Notes: generated by a model from the sequence alone, not told the origin. Positions 1 through 7,855 are shown, counted from the stretch's first letter. The stretch: 43,449 bases of DNA from CAZNKO01 sp964573855 (GCA_964573855.1 CAZNKO010000004.1:1-43449), one strand, 5' to 3'. A program made the numbers and translations.

Positions 1-55
1 ATCCCCACCGAGCTATTGACCAAATCTGATTTTTGTGGTTCGTTAGATACCTAAC

Positions 56-86
56 CTCCCCCGCTCATCGCTCGGGGAGTTTTTTA
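56..86 (+). terminator. Rho-independent terminator ahead of higB
   Basis: Six-base-pair stem CTCCCC (56-61) / GGGGAG (74-79) followed by a T-run. It would end transcription entering from the left edge. It lies only about 10 nt before the toxin ATG, and the TATTAT at 85-90 just after it could serve as a -10 box for the toxin. Confidence 0.75.
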
Positions 87-95
87 TTATCTGAT

Positions 96-410
96 ATGAA
101 TATTTATTTCGCTCACCGAGATATTGAGGACTTCGTTCGTTCTCTTGAAAAATCGACGATCGCGAAAATCCTCCGAACGATCGACTTTTTGGAGCGGTTC
201 GGACATCGGCTTGGCATGCCGCACAGCAAAGCGATCGGCAATGGCCTTTTTGAGCTTCGCGTACGCGGTATCCAAGAAGTCCGACTGCTTTACGTGTTTC
301 GTCGTGGCGACGCGATCATCTTGCATGGATTTTTAAAAAAATCGAACCGGACTCCTGAAAAAGAAATTCGAATCGCCCTGAATAGAAAAAAGTCATTTGA
401 CAAAATATAG
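96..410 (+). CDS. higB: HigB/RelE-type toxin (Gp49-like)
   Basis: A 104-residue protein with the HigB/Gp49 pattern: an alpha-helical N-terminus, then GLFELRV, a VRLLYVF strand, a LHGFLKKS core and a C-terminal TPEKEI helix. Family members are ribosome-dependent mRNA interferases. I chose the ATG at 96 because an upstream in-frame ATG at 33 would read through the terminator hairpin and add residues foreign to the family. The toxin-first order, with an XRE antitoxin 24 bp downstream, is the hallmark of HigBA loci. No Shine-Dalgarno is visible. Function is inferred from family resemblance and neighbour. Confidence 0.85.
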   Translation: MNIYFAHRDIEDFVRSLEKSTIAKILRTIDFLERFGHRLGMPHSKAIGNGLFELRVRGIQEVRLLYVFRRGDAIILHGFLKKSNRTPEKEIRIALNRKKSFDKI

Positions 411-425
411 CGTATACGTTATATT
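397..425 (+). promoter_or_regulatory. Antitoxin promoter with operator-like palindrome
   Basis: TTGACA (397-402), a 17-bp spacer and TATATT (420-425) form a near-consensus sigma-70 promoter that overlaps the end of the toxin gene. The spacer and -10 lie under an inverted repeat at 405-424 (ATATAG, CGTATACG, TTATAT), a plausible HigA operator. The -10 ends 9 nt before the antitoxin ATG, so the transcript would have almost no leader. Confidence 0.7.
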
Positions 426-434
426 TTTTACTGT

Positions 435-707
435 ATGAAATCCTACGAAAAATTCAAAAAAGAACTGTTGAAGGATCCGATCGTCCGAAAACATTATGAT
501 GACCTCGGGCCTGAATATGAATTGATTGCCCGTATGATTCAAAAGAGGTTAGATGAGGGGCTTTCGCAGGCCGCACTCGCGAAAAAGATCGGAACTAAAC
601 AATCCGCGATTTCTCGATTCGAATCAGGGAGCTACAACCCGACACTCGCGTTCCTCAACAAAGTCGCTGATGCCCTCGATGCGCACTTGAAAATCACCGT
701 GTCTTAA
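435..707 (+). CDS. higA: HigA-like XRE antitoxin
   Basis: A 90-residue protein with a lambda-repressor-like helix-turn-helix at about residues 36-80 (LSQAALAKKIGTKQSAISRF, then NPTLAFLNKVADAL). It would bind HigB and repress the locus. The N-terminal helical part resembles other HigA proteins that follow Gp49 toxins. No Shine-Dalgarno precedes the ATG; instead a TTGACA/TATATT promoter ends 9 nt upstream, suggesting leaderless or near-leaderless translation independent of the toxin mRNA. Confidence 0.87.
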   Translation: MKSYEKFKKELLKDPIVRKHYDDLGPEYELIARMIQKRLDEGLSQAALAKKIGTKQSAISRFESGSYNPTLAFLNKVADALDAHLKITVS

Positions 708-746
708 AGAAAAGCTCCGCCCGCCGGTTGAAACCGACGAGCGGAG
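708..746 (-). terminator. Terminator of the small minus-strand gene
   Basis: On the minus strand, CTCCGC...GCGGAG arms enclose an inner CGGTTTCAACCG hairpin and are followed by CTTTTCTTT. It would stop the 770-1015 gene before it runs into higA. Confidence 0.75.
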
Positions 747-769
747 ACGGAAGGGAGCGCACCTTAGGC

Positions 770-1015
770 TCACGGCCTGGGTTCGATCAGGATGACGACA
801 CGCCGCTCGCCGAGCAAGCGTACATCTTCTCTGGCCTGAACCGCATCCCGGGCGGTGCTGGTGCCACACTGCGCCAACAGCTCTTCGAGGAGGTTCTCGA
901 GCTTCGCCAGGAGAGTCGGAGACAAACCGACCATCACAGTCCTCCAGCCCGGCTGGCTGAAGGCTTCGAGCAGCGCACCGACGAGCAGTTTTTCACTCCT
1001 TTCGCTCATGGCCAT
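770..1015 (-). CDS. Small protein of unknown function
   Basis: I do not recognise this 81-residue protein. The N-terminal half is helical and leucine-rich (LLVGALLEAF, LLAKLENLLEELLAQ) and the C-terminal half ends in a short basic strand (RRVVILIEPRP). The ATG at 1015 is preceded by GGAG at a 7-nt spacing, and a good terminator follows the stop, so it is probably a real monocistronic gene. It is one of a group of isolated genes here with Shine-Dalgarno sequences, unlike most neighbours. Confidence 0.6.
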   Translation of the reverse strand: MAMSERSEKLLVGALLEAFSQPGWRTVMVGLSPTLLAKLENLLEELLAQCGTSTARDAVQAREDVRLLGERRVVILIEPRP

Positions 1016-1084
1016 GCAAGCGCTCCGATTCCCGCGGGGTTGAAGGAACGAACGTTTTGTCCGCGGAAGGGGTTATTTCAGCAC

Positions 1085-1113
1085 GAAAACCCGCGCCTGT
1101 CAATGGACGCGGG
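1085..1113 (-). terminator. Terminator of the murF operon
   Basis: Read on the minus strand, CCCGCG and CGCGGG arms (1090-1095 / 1108-1113) close a 12-nt loop and are followed by TTTTC. It lies 15 nt past the murF stop. Confidence 0.8.
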
Positions 1114-1127
1114 CTTCTTGTTCATCG

Positions 1128-2429
1128 TTATTCTTCCAACCACTTGCCGTATTGCCGGACGAGGAGCTCGGCGGCGCGGGAGGGTTCGGCCATGATGTCT
1201 TTGACAACCTTTTCCATCCGGGCGCTCTGCGACCCTTTCACGAGCACGATGTCGCCTTTTTTGATTTCCCGATCAAGCCAGCGGCCGGCGAGTTCCGGCA
1301 TTTCAAAATGCTGCGTCTTTTCTTCCGCGAGACCCGCTTCAAGCGCGCCGCGGCGAATGTCGCGCGGCTCTTCGCCGACGGTGATGAGTAGATCCGCGAT
1401 CCCAACGGCCTTGGCGCCAATTTCTCGGTGCATCGCCTCGCTGTACGTTCCGAGCTCGGCCATTTTTCCGAGGACCGCAATCCGGCGCGCGGATTCTGCT
1501 GGCGAAAATTGCCGGAGAACATCGAGCGCCGCCTTCACGGAAGCAGGCGCCGCATTATACGTGTCATCCAAAATGAGGGAGCCTTTGATGCCTGGGAGTG
1601 GACGGAGTCGGCCCGGCTCTCCGGAAAGTTCTGAAAAACGCGCGACGATCTCGTGGAGCGGAACGCCGAGATGTAGCCCAACGGTCGCGGCCGCGAGTGC
1701 GGCACTCACCTGTCCTGCGCCAAGAAGATTAAGGAGCGCCACCGGCTCTTCCCCCTGGCTGCTCACGATCCTGAAGTGAAGCTCGCTGAACGGCTCCCCA
1801 GGCTCAAAAGAAAAATCCTGCCGTGTTTCAAGCCTGACGTCCGCGGCGCGGACGTCCGCAGGCGCCGTCATGCCGTACGTTCGCACTGGGGCCGCGGCGC
1901 GGGAGCCAAGAGCTCGCACATGCTCATCATCCGCGTTCAGAACCGCGAGGCCCTCGGGCTTCACCTTCTCCAAAAGAACCGCTTTCTCTGCCGTCAATTT
2001 TTCAAAGGTCCCAAAATTTTCAACATGCACATGCGAAAGTGCGGTCAAAACAGCAACATCAGGTCGCGCAATCGCACAGAGCTTTGCCATGTCCCCCGGA
2101 TGATCCACGCCATATTCAAGCACGAGCAAATTCGGATAGCTCGCATCGGTTTTAAGCCAGAGCCATTTGGCGCGCCAAAGAACGCGAAGCCACCCGAAGA
2201 GGGAGCGGCCAGGCGAGTCCTCCCCAATGATCGTAAGGGGTACCCCGAATTCATTATTGTAATTTTTCGCCGCCGTTCGAACATGAAAACGAGTCCCGAG
2301 CACCGTCGCAATCGCCTGTCGTGTCGACGTCTTTCCAACCGAACCCGTGACCGCGACAATTGTGGGATGATATTTTTGGACGATCTTTTTGGCCAACCAC
2401 TGGATCCAGAATTGAATAAAGGATTTCAT
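1128..2429 (-). CDS. murF: MurF, UDP-MurNAc-tripeptide:D-Ala-D-Ala ligase
   Basis: A 433-residue Mur ligase. The ATP loop GSVGKTST is at residues 29-36, followed by the KNYNNEFGVPLT motif typical of MurF, the central ATPase with LVLEYGVDHPGDM, and a C-terminal domain with DDTYNAAP and LVKGSQSARME. It would add D-Ala-D-Ala to the UDP-MurNAc peptide in the cytoplasm. The hydrophobic first 15 residues suggest loose membrane association. It is the last gene of a minus-strand operon after the class B PBP, 36 nt downstream of it. No Shine-Dalgarno is visible. Confidence 0.93.
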   Translation of the reverse strand: MKSFIQFWIQWLAKKIVQKYHPTIVAVTGSVGKTSTRQAIATVLGTRFHVRTAAKNYNNEFGVPLTIIGEDSPGRSLFGWLRVLWRAKWLWLKTDASYPNLLVLEYGVDHPGDMAKLCAIARPDVAVLTALSHVHVENFGTFEKLTAEKAVLLEKVKPEGLAVLNADDEHVRALGSRAAAPVRTYGMTAPADVRAADVRLETRQDFSFEPGEPFSELHFRIVSSQGEEPVALLNLLGAGQVSAALAAATVGLHLGVPLHEIVARFSELSGEPGRLRPLPGIKGSLILDDTYNAAPASVKAALDVLRQFSPAESARRIAVLGKMAELGTYSEAMHREIGAKAVGIADLLITVGEEPRDIRRGALEAGLAEEKTQHFEMPELAGRWLDREIKKGDIVLVKGSQSARMEKVVKDIMAEPSRAAELLVRQYGKWLEE

Positions 2430-2465
2430 AGGTTCGTAGGGGGAAAAAGGGCCGCAGGTTCGCAG

Positions 2466-4235
2466 TTACCGCGTCGGAGGCACTTCGAGGTACTTTAACA
2501 GGAAGGACGCGATTTCGCCAAAGACCGGGGCCGCCGTGGATTCGGCCCATGGAATGTCGCGCGGATGGTCGATCCGAACGACCATGGCAAATTTCGGATC
2601 CTCGACCGGCCCGAATCCTGCGAACGAACCGATGGTCACATTCTCTTCATATCCGCTCCCGTCTGCTTTCGCGACTTGAGCCGTGCCGGTTTTGCCCGCG
2701 ATGTAATAGCCTTTCACCCCGGCCCGTCCGCCATGCCCATGCTCGACCACGGAAATCAGCATGGCGCCTAAGAGGCGTGAAGTCTTTGCCTCAATCACGC
2801 GCCGCACATCCGTGCTCTGCCGCTTCTCGACCGTTCCATCGGCATGACGAATCTCATCCACGATCATGGGCTTTTTCAAAATCCCGCCGTTTGCGATTGC
2901 GGCGTACGCCATGGCCATTTGGAGCGGGGTCACCGTAATCCCTTGTCCGAAGGAGGCCGAGGCTGCAAAAATTTCTCCTTTCCTATTCAAAGCACTCACA
3001 TTCCCCGGTGCCTCGGTCTCGAGCTCAATCCCGGTCCGCTCCCCAAAACCAAAATTCTTAACGTAGGGGATGAATTTCTCTTTCGTCGTCTGCCGCATCG
3101 CAAACACGAGCCCCACGTTGAGCGATTCCTCAAGCGCCTCGGTCATGGTTTTGATGCCATGCGCCGCGCCGTCGGAATTGCGGATCGTGCGATCATCCAC
3201 TTGCACGGAACCCGTATCCTCAAACGTGGTTGTGGGCTCCACCGCACCCGTGTCGAGCGCCGCGGCCATGGTGATGGATTTAAAAATCGAACCGGGTTCA
3301 TAGGGCAAGAAAATCGCGGGGTTGTTAAACACGGTCAGATCCTGCTCCTCGCGGTAGTGATTGGGATCAAAGTCGGGCGCCCCGCAGAGAGCGAGAATGC
3401 GTCCGGTCGCAGGTTCCACGATCACGACACTTCCGCCGTCAGCCTTGTGCTTTTCTACCGCGGCCTTGAGAGCGCGGCAGGCCATAAACTGAATCGTGCG
3501 ATCTATGGTGAGAAGAAGCATTGCCCCGTCCTCGGCCGGTTCGAGCGCGCGATCCGCAAGGGCAATCAAGCGCCCAGAAATATCCCGCTCGGAGCGAAGA
3601 GATCCGGCCTTGCCCGCAAGCTCTTCGTTGAAATATCCCTCAATCCCATAGCGCCCGGCCTGACTTCCCTCCGCGTCGTATCCCAAAAACCCAACAGCGT
3701 GCCCGCCGAGATCCGGCTCCGGATAGAGTCGCGAGCTCTCCGGAACAAACAGGACGCCGGGAAAATTTTTTTCTTTGATCTTCGCGAGTGTTTCGTCGGA
3801 AATTTTGTGGGCAATGGGTTCAAACGGATCGCTCTTTTTGGAGAGGCGCGCCGCAAGCTCGATCGTCTCCTCGTCATTCAGTCCGAGTAGCACGGCAAAA
3901 AATTCCGAAACCGCAACCGGATCCTCGACGCGGCGCGGATCCACATACACGAACGAAAGCTGCTGGTTCGTCGCGAGCGCTCCGGTGGCGTCCTTTCCGT
4001 CATGGATCAGCACCTCGCCGCGGCGCGGGATGAGCTCCTGAAAGATTTTATGTTGGCCGCTCGCAAGCGCTTGGTAGAAATCATGTTGGACGACCTGAAT
4101 GCCAAACAGACGAAGAGCAATCAAAACAGCAAAGGCCGTCATCCCCCACCGGACCATCTCCACCCGAAAGTCGCGGCGCGAGCGTGAAGAGGGTTGCCAT
4201 CGCCGCTCGGTCTTCTGTTCCGTCGTCGGTGTCAT
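2466..4235 (-). CDS. ftsI: Class B penicillin-binding protein (FtsI/PBP2-type)
   Basis: A 589-residue peptidoglycan D,D-transpeptidase. One N-terminal membrane anchor (about residues 31-50) is followed by a PBP dimer domain (60-235) and a transpeptidase domain (260-580). All three active-site motifs are intact: SIFK at 316-319 with the nucleophilic Ser, SLN at 371-373 and KTG at 515-517. Its ATG overlaps the stop of the preceding gene by four bases (ATGA), so translation is likely coupled. Whether it serves division (FtsI) or elongation (PBP2/MrdA) is undecided; the usual mraZ/mraW/ftsL neighbours are absent. Confidence 0.92.
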   Translation of the reverse strand: MTPTTEQKTERRWQPSSRSRRDFRVEMVRWGMTAFAVLIALRLFGIQVVQHDFYQALASGQHKIFQELIPRRGEVLIHDGKDATGALATNQQLSFVYVDPRRVEDPVAVSEFFAVLLGLNDEETIELAARLSKKSDPFEPIAHKISDETLAKIKEKNFPGVLFVPESSRLYPEPDLGGHAVGFLGYDAEGSQAGRYGIEGYFNEELAGKAGSLRSERDISGRLIALADRALEPAEDGAMLLLTIDRTIQFMACRALKAAVEKHKADGGSVVIVEPATGRILALCGAPDFDPNHYREEQDLTVFNNPAIFLPYEPGSIFKSITMAAALDTGAVEPTTTFEDTGSVQVDDRTIRNSDGAAHGIKTMTEALEESLNVGLVFAMRQTTKEKFIPYVKNFGFGERTGIELETEAPGNVSALNRKGEIFAASASFGQGITVTPLQMAMAYAAIANGGILKKPMIVDEIRHADGTVEKRQSTDVRRVIEAKTSRLLGAMLISVVEHGHGGRAGVKGYYIAGKTGTAQVAKADGSGYEENVTIGSFAGFGPVEDPKFAMVVRIDHPRDIPWAESTAAPVFGEIASFLLKYLEVPPTR

Positions 4236-4681
4236 GAGGTCGCCAAAATATCTTCTTCAACCACGACGGTTCCTTCGTACGCTTTTGCTTCTCCTGTATT
4301 TTCGTTGCTGACCAGGCGGACGATTTTCCCCTCATCTGATTCATAGTCGCTGAACGCATAACGGTCGCCCTCTTCCGTCGCCGCCTCGCCTTCCACCTCG
4401 GTCGCTGCCCCGGCATCTTCGTAACTGAATTCATGCTCGTCCCCTTTGTGGAGGATCATGCCGCCCTGGGGCTCGAGCTCGCCATCGACCGGCTCAAACA
4501 GCATCAGTTCCTCCGCATCCGGGGCCACAGCCAAAAATCCGCCATCCTCCTCAAACAGCCAATAGCGAACATCCCCGCCATCGAGTGTCATCTTCGCTTT
4601 TCCCGCATACACAAAAGGCAGGTTGTGGATGCTCACCTGGGAACCGAGCTCAAGATGATGGAGTAACTCTTCAATCTTCAT
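4232..4681 (-). CDS. DUF4178-like acidic protein
   Basis: A 149-residue acidic protein rich in short beta strands, beginning with a segment like DUF4178 proteins (LGSQVSIHNLPFVYAGKAKM, then RYWLFEEDGGFLAV). That family is poorly characterised; the assignment is from pattern memory and moderate. It is the first gene of the operon with the PBP and murF, overlapping the PBP start by ATGA, which suggests a cell-envelope or division accessory. A TTGGCG-17-TATAAT promoter lies about 55 nt upstream. Confidence 0.7.
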   Translation of the reverse strand: MKIEELLHHLELGSQVSIHNLPFVYAGKAKMTLDGGDVRYWLFEEDGGFLAVAPDAEELMLFEPVDGELEPQGGMILHKGDEHEFSYEDAGAATEVEGEAATEEGDRYAFSDYESDEGKIVRLVSNENTGEAKAYEGTVVVEEDILATS

Positions 4682-4736
4682 AGTTCGACAAGCTCACTAT
4701 AAATAGGGAATGCATGTGAAAATCATCTTATTGCGG

Positions 4737-4765
4737 ATTATACGTGGCATTGGGAATCTCGCCAA
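4737..4765 (-). promoter_or_regulatory. Promoter of the envelope operon
   Basis: On the minus strand, TTGGCG (4765-4760), a 17-bp spacer and TATAAT (4742-4737). The predicted leader is about 50 nt. The -35 directly abuts the left arm of the inverted-repeat element at 4766. Confidence 0.65.
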
Positions 4766-4865
4766 CCCCGTTAGAAGTCTTTGTGATCAAGCTATAGATG
4801 GCTGGTTCTAAATAACTGTCTAGAACCAACAGACGAAGGTTTGGCGACAAAAACTTCTAACGGGG
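4766..4865. repeat. 100-bp nested inverted-repeat element
   Basis: A perfect 13-bp terminal inverted repeat, CCCCGTTAGAAGT (4766-4778) and its complement (4853-4865), encloses a perfect 8-bp inner repeat TGGTTCTA/TAGAACCA (4803-4810 / 4821-4828). It carries no ORF and sits between two divergent promoters. It could be a MITE-like remnant, a regulator-binding region or a structured element. Confidence 0.75.
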
Positions 4866-4873
4866 CCAACCCC

Positions 4874-4902
4874 TTGACTTTTGGGCCAAAATGTGCTATT
4901 AT
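4874..4902 (+). promoter_or_regulatory. Promoter of the 5057-6145 gene
   Basis: TTGACT (4874-4879), a 17-bp spacer and TATTAT (4897-4902). The leader would be about 150 nt and contains three short hairpins (TGCCC/GGGCA near 4986, GCCGC/GCGGC near 5013, CCCCGC/CGGGG near 5030) just before the Shine-Dalgarno. Regulation through this leader is possible but unproven. Confidence 0.7.
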
Positions 4903-5056
4903 TTTCGCCTGAACTGCGGTTAAAATCCGCGGGGCAGAAGTGGAAAATCGGATTCGCCGATCTTTCACAACTCAAACCCGGTCTTGCCCGTCAAGGGCAG
5001 GGCCAACGGCGCCGCGTGGCGGCGAAGCCCCGCGGAGCGGGGCGAAGGAGTCAGAC

Positions 5057-6145
5057 GTGAGCGACAAGACGCAGAAGAACGAGGGGCAGAAGAGGCGGCA
5101 GCTTCGGAAGATCATCGTGCACCTCAAGGCGCACCTCGACGAGTTCGTGGCCTGCTGGCTCATCCTCCGCTTCGGCCTGAAGCGCTGGTACTGGCCGGAG
5201 AACGAACTGCCGACCGTGCTCTTCGTCGCGGATGCGGACGAGGCGGCACGGAAGTACCGCGGCCGGACCGACACCGTGCTCATCGGGATCGGCGGAGGCT
5301 TGTTCGACGAGCATCGGGCGGACGGGCGGCTCGCGGGCACGTGCGCGACGGATCTCGTGGCCAATGCGCTCGAGATCTCGCGGCGACGGACGCTCCAGAC
5401 CATTCTCGAGGAGACGCGAAAGGCGGACACGAGGAGCGGCCAGAGGCCGTTCGAGCTCGGCACGCTTCTCAAGGTCGCCCAGAAGCGCCGGCGCCTCACC
5501 CCAGCACTCGCGGCAGAACTTTTCGACTTCGTCTGCAGCAGGATGGATGACTACCTGGACGAGGCGAAGGAGGAATGGGAACGCTGCCCTGCGGTGTTCG
5601 AACAGGCCGGACGCATCGAGACCGTCAGGGGCATCACGGTGGCGTCGGTCCAGAGCGATCTCACCGCCATGCCGCGGTGGCTCCGGAACGAACGAGGGGC
5701 GGCGATCGTGATCCAACGCAACAGCAAGGGTCAGATCGTCATCTTCTCGCAGAAGGGCAGCGCGGCGACGGCGTTCATGGCGCCGATCGCCCGTGAGGTC
5801 CTCATCCAGAAAACGACGCGCTCTGGAGCGGGTGTGGACGAGCTCGCGCGCCGACTCGAGGCGTTCGAGGAGATCGTGAAGAGCGGGCGCGGGCGCGATC
5901 TGCCCGGGCTCTCGACGTGGTACTTTCACATCGAGGCCGGGTCGCTCCTGAACGGCTCCGAGACCCATCCGCACGTCACCCCGACGAAGATCACCCTGGA
6001 CGAGATGGCCGTGCTCGTGAAGACGGTGATCGAGAGCATGGCCGCGATCAAGCTGCCGGAAACGGTAGCCGTCGCGGAGGCCCCGGCAGCGCCAGACCTC
6101 ACGTCGGCCGTCCTCGCGGCCGCTGAGGCGAACGGCGGCGAGTAG
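5057..6145 (+). CDS. Conserved hypothetical protein, MYG1/DHH-like motifs
   Basis: A 362-residue protein. The N-terminal half has HLKAHLDEFVACWLI (HxDE), LFVADAD, IGIGGGLFDEHR and CATDLVANAL, an arrangement reminiscent of MYG1/DHH-type metal hydrolases in which His and Asp residues bind divalent metal; the canonical DHH is not seen. I chose GTG 5057 because AAGGAG lies 6 nt upstream; an earlier ATG at 4940 would add a low-complexity extension. Lysines are almost all AAG and GC is higher than in flanking genes. It has its own promoter and terminator. A nuclease or phosphoesterase role is speculative. Confidence 0.75.
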   Translation: MSDKTQKNEGQKRRQLRKIIVHLKAHLDEFVACWLILRFGLKRWYWPENELPTVLFVADADEAARKYRGRTDTVLIGIGGGLFDEHRADGRLAGTCATDLVANALEISRRRTLQTILEETRKADTRSGQRPFELGTLLKVAQKRRRLTPALAAELFDFVCSRMDDYLDEAKEEWERCPAVFEQAGRIETVRGITVASVQSDLTAMPRWLRNERGAAIVIQRNSKGQIVIFSQKGSAATAFMAPIAREVLIQKTTRSGAGVDELARRLEAFEEIVKSGRGRDLPGLSTWYFHIEAGSLLNGSETHPHVTPTKITLDEMAVLVKTVIESMAAIKLPETVAVAEAPAAPDLTSAVLAAAEANGGE

Positions 6146-6158
6146 CCGCAACGTACGA

Positions 6159-6202
6159 CACCCCCCTAGTAGTCCAGAAGACGAACGGGGGGTGGTATTT
6201 TT
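6159..6202 (+). terminator. Terminator after the 5057-6145 gene
   Basis: CACCCCCC (6159-6166) pairs with GGGGGGTG (6187-6194), followed by GTATTTTTT. The T-run touches the end of the convergent methyltransferase gene. Confidence 0.85.
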
Positions 6203-6699
6203 TATCGTATGTACAAATAGAGGTTCGGCGCTCCCTCTTTCCGGTCGATACGCGCTGGCTCCCAGCCCGGAATCGGCCAGACGTAGGAAACGACGCGCGC
6301 GCCTTTTTTAAGTTCCCGCTCGAATTTCAGCCGGAGTTTTTCGTACGCCTCCGGCATGAGGAACATGTACACGGCGTCCGCCTTCGAAAGATCATAGTGA
6401 TAAAGATTCGCAAGCCGGATCTCGACGTCGCGGTTTTTCCATGTCCGCAATTTTGCCGCGAACCACTGAAGCACCGAGAGCTCGAGCCCGACCGCGCGCA
6501 CGCCCTCGTGCGCGAGTGCCGCGCACATGCGCCCATCCCCGCACCCGAGCTCGTACACGACCTCGCCCGGCTTCAAATCCAACAAGGCCCGGACGCGCTC
6601 CACGTCATGCTTTTTGGTCGGCACCCACGGCGCCGCGGACCAGGCCGCGTACGCAAATGAGCAGAGCAATATAAAAAGGATGGCGAAAAGCCATTCCAT
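6202..6699 (-). CDS. Membrane-anchored FAM173-like methyltransferase
   Basis: A 165-residue class I SAM-dependent methyltransferase. An N-terminal membrane segment (about residues 3-20) is followed by the SAM-binding motif YELGCGDGR, the acidic post-II motif VGLELS, and ADAVYMFLMPEAYEKL, which matches the FAM173/ATPSC-KMT group of lysine methyltransferases. The substrate is unknown; family members in eukaryotes modify a membrane ATP synthase subunit. It follows the arginine decarboxylase remnant by 2 nt on the same strand. Confidence 0.8.
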   Translation of the reverse strand: MEWLFAILFILLCSFAYAAWSAAPWVPTKKHDVERVRALLDLKPGEVVYELGCGDGRMCAALAHEGVRAVGLELSVLQWFAAKLRTWKNRDVEIRLANLYHYDLSKADAVYMFLMPEAYEKLRLKFERELKKGARVVSYVWPIPGWEPARIDRKEGAPNLYLYIR

Positions 6700-6701
6700 A
6701 C

Positions 6702-7250
6702 CTACTCTCCCGGGACGAACACGGCCGCGGCAAGCACGGTCGTCCAGAGCCCATCTTTATGTCCCACCGCCGACTGGGTCATGTTGGTCGTTTTAATGAT
6801 TTTCCCACTTGCCTTATAGAGCTGTTCGCGCTCGTCCCAATCCGCCGCGCTGTCAAAGGGGACGCCAAGAGTCGTTGCAAGCATGCTCGCCGCCAAATCT
6901 TCCGCATACTCTCCGGCCTTCTCTTCTGTTTCACCGAACGATTTGTGCTCCGAGAGATAGCCGTACTGGTTCGCGTCGGCAGGCACGGCAAGCCCGATCG
7001 AGGCGGCCAATAGACGATTCGGCTCATTACTCCTGTTTTGGTACATCACACAGAAGACGATCTCACCCGGATGAAGGTAGGTGAGGCCTTTCTAACGCGG
7101 AACGATTTTGCAATTGGGCGGCAAAATGGAAGAAACGGACACGAGATTAAATTTTTCGATTCCCGCGTCGCGAAGGGCCATCTCAAAAGATGCCAGCTCC
7201 TCCTTATGCCGTCCGACTCCTTTGGTAAAAAAAATATATTTGGGAACCAT
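6702..7250 (-). pseudogene. Pyruvoyl-dependent arginine decarboxylase, broken by in-frame TAG
   Basis: The frame is continuous from ATG 7250 to the stop at 6702 (about 181 sense codons, normal for PvlArgDC) except for a TAG at 7094-7092, codon 53. Upstream are PKYIFFTKGVGRHKEELASF and the self-cleavage site VSSILPP (Ser40-Ser41). Downstream the family sequence resumes immediately in the same frame: KGLTYLHPGEIVF, NEPNRLLAASIGLA, YGYLSEHKSFGETEEKAGEY. The family makes agmatine from arginine using a pyruvoyl group formed at the Ser-Ser bond. The stop lies just after that site, so neither piece alone could work. It may be a fresh nonsense mutation, a base-call error or readthrough. It begins just after the Nudix stop. 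Confidence 0.9.
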
Positions 7251-7252
7251 AC

Positions 7253-7696
7253 TCACATGGACCGCATGCCAAGGGTCTTGATTAAAAATTTCCGCTGTGC
7301 GGGGATGGTTTTCTTCGGCACTCGCGTAAAGGCCCCGACCGCGCTCGCCTGCCAATCCAACCGTATTTTTTGTCCAGGACGCGCTTTCGCCTCTATCACA
7401 ATGCTGACGGGCTGACCGAAATATCCTCGAAAGAAAAACTCAATGGCCCCTAGGATCTTCCCCGGTCGGACAGCGATCCCAAGCTCTTCTTTCGCGATAC
7501 GCTTCGCCGCATCGAAAAGCCGTTCTCCTTTCATCACGGTCCCTCCCGGAAAATGCCAATTTCCCTTCGAGGGGGCAATCGCTCGTTTTGTGAGCACAAT
7601 CCCTCGCCGCGTGCGGATCACAAGATCCACGCACAACCGCGGAACCCGCGAATAGATGTAATGAAATTCTTTGGAGGAGAACCGTTTCCGCTTCAT
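7253..7696 (-). CDS. Nudix hydrolase, GDP-mannose-hydrolase-like
   Basis: A 147-residue Nudix-fold protein. The motif GGTVMKGERLFDAAKR followed by IAKEELGI departs from the consensus: the first Glu of REUXEE is Ile. A missing catalytic Glu and the upstream RVPRLCVDLVI segment recall GDP-mannose mannosyl hydrolases, but I would not assign a substrate. Its stop is directly followed by the arginine decarboxylase start, so the two form an operon. No Shine-Dalgarno; a weak TATGAT lies 11 nt upstream of the ATG. Confidence 0.8.
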   Translation of the reverse strand: MKRKRFSSKEFHYIYSRVPRLCVDLVIRTRRGIVLTKRAIAPSKGNWHFPGGTVMKGERLFDAAKRIAKEELGIAVRPGKILGAIEFFFRGYFGQPVSIVIEAKARPGQKIRLDWQASAVGAFTRVPKKTIPAQRKFLIKTLGMRSM

Positions 7697-7733
7697 AGGA
7701 CAAGGACATCATAACTCTTCGCGACCGAACAAC

Positions 7734-7765
7734 AAAATAACCGCTGTGTACACAGCGGTTATTTT
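7734..7765. terminator. Bidirectional terminator after tRNA-Pro
   Basis: A perfect 32-bp palindrome with AAAATAACC and GGTTATTTT arms and T-rich ends on both strands. It directly follows the tRNA and also closes the space before the Nudix gene. Confidence 0.85.
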
Positions 7766-7841
7766 GGTCGGGCCGACTGGACTCGAACCAGCGACCTCTT
7801 GGTCCCGAACCAAGCGCTCTAGCCATCTGAGCTACGGCCCG
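7765..7841 (-). tRNA. tRNA-Pro (anticodon CGG)
   Basis: A full cloverleaf on the minus strand: acceptor CGGGCCG/CGGCCCG (7 bp), D-arm GCTC...GAGC, anticodon stem CTTGG/CCAAG with loop TTCGGGA, T-arm GCTGG-TTCGAGT-CCAGT. The CCA end is encoded. The anticodon CGG reads the proline codon CCG. Confidence 0.96.
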
Positions 7842-7855
7842 ATAAAGGTGGCAGA

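Noticed and set aside
33..95. Longer N-terminus for the HigB-like toxin
   Set aside because: The extra codons span a terminator hairpin and do not look like family sequence.
7092..7094. Genome-wide TAG recoding
   Set aside because: TAG serves as the normal stop elsewhere in the window (for example higB and the RmlD-like gene).
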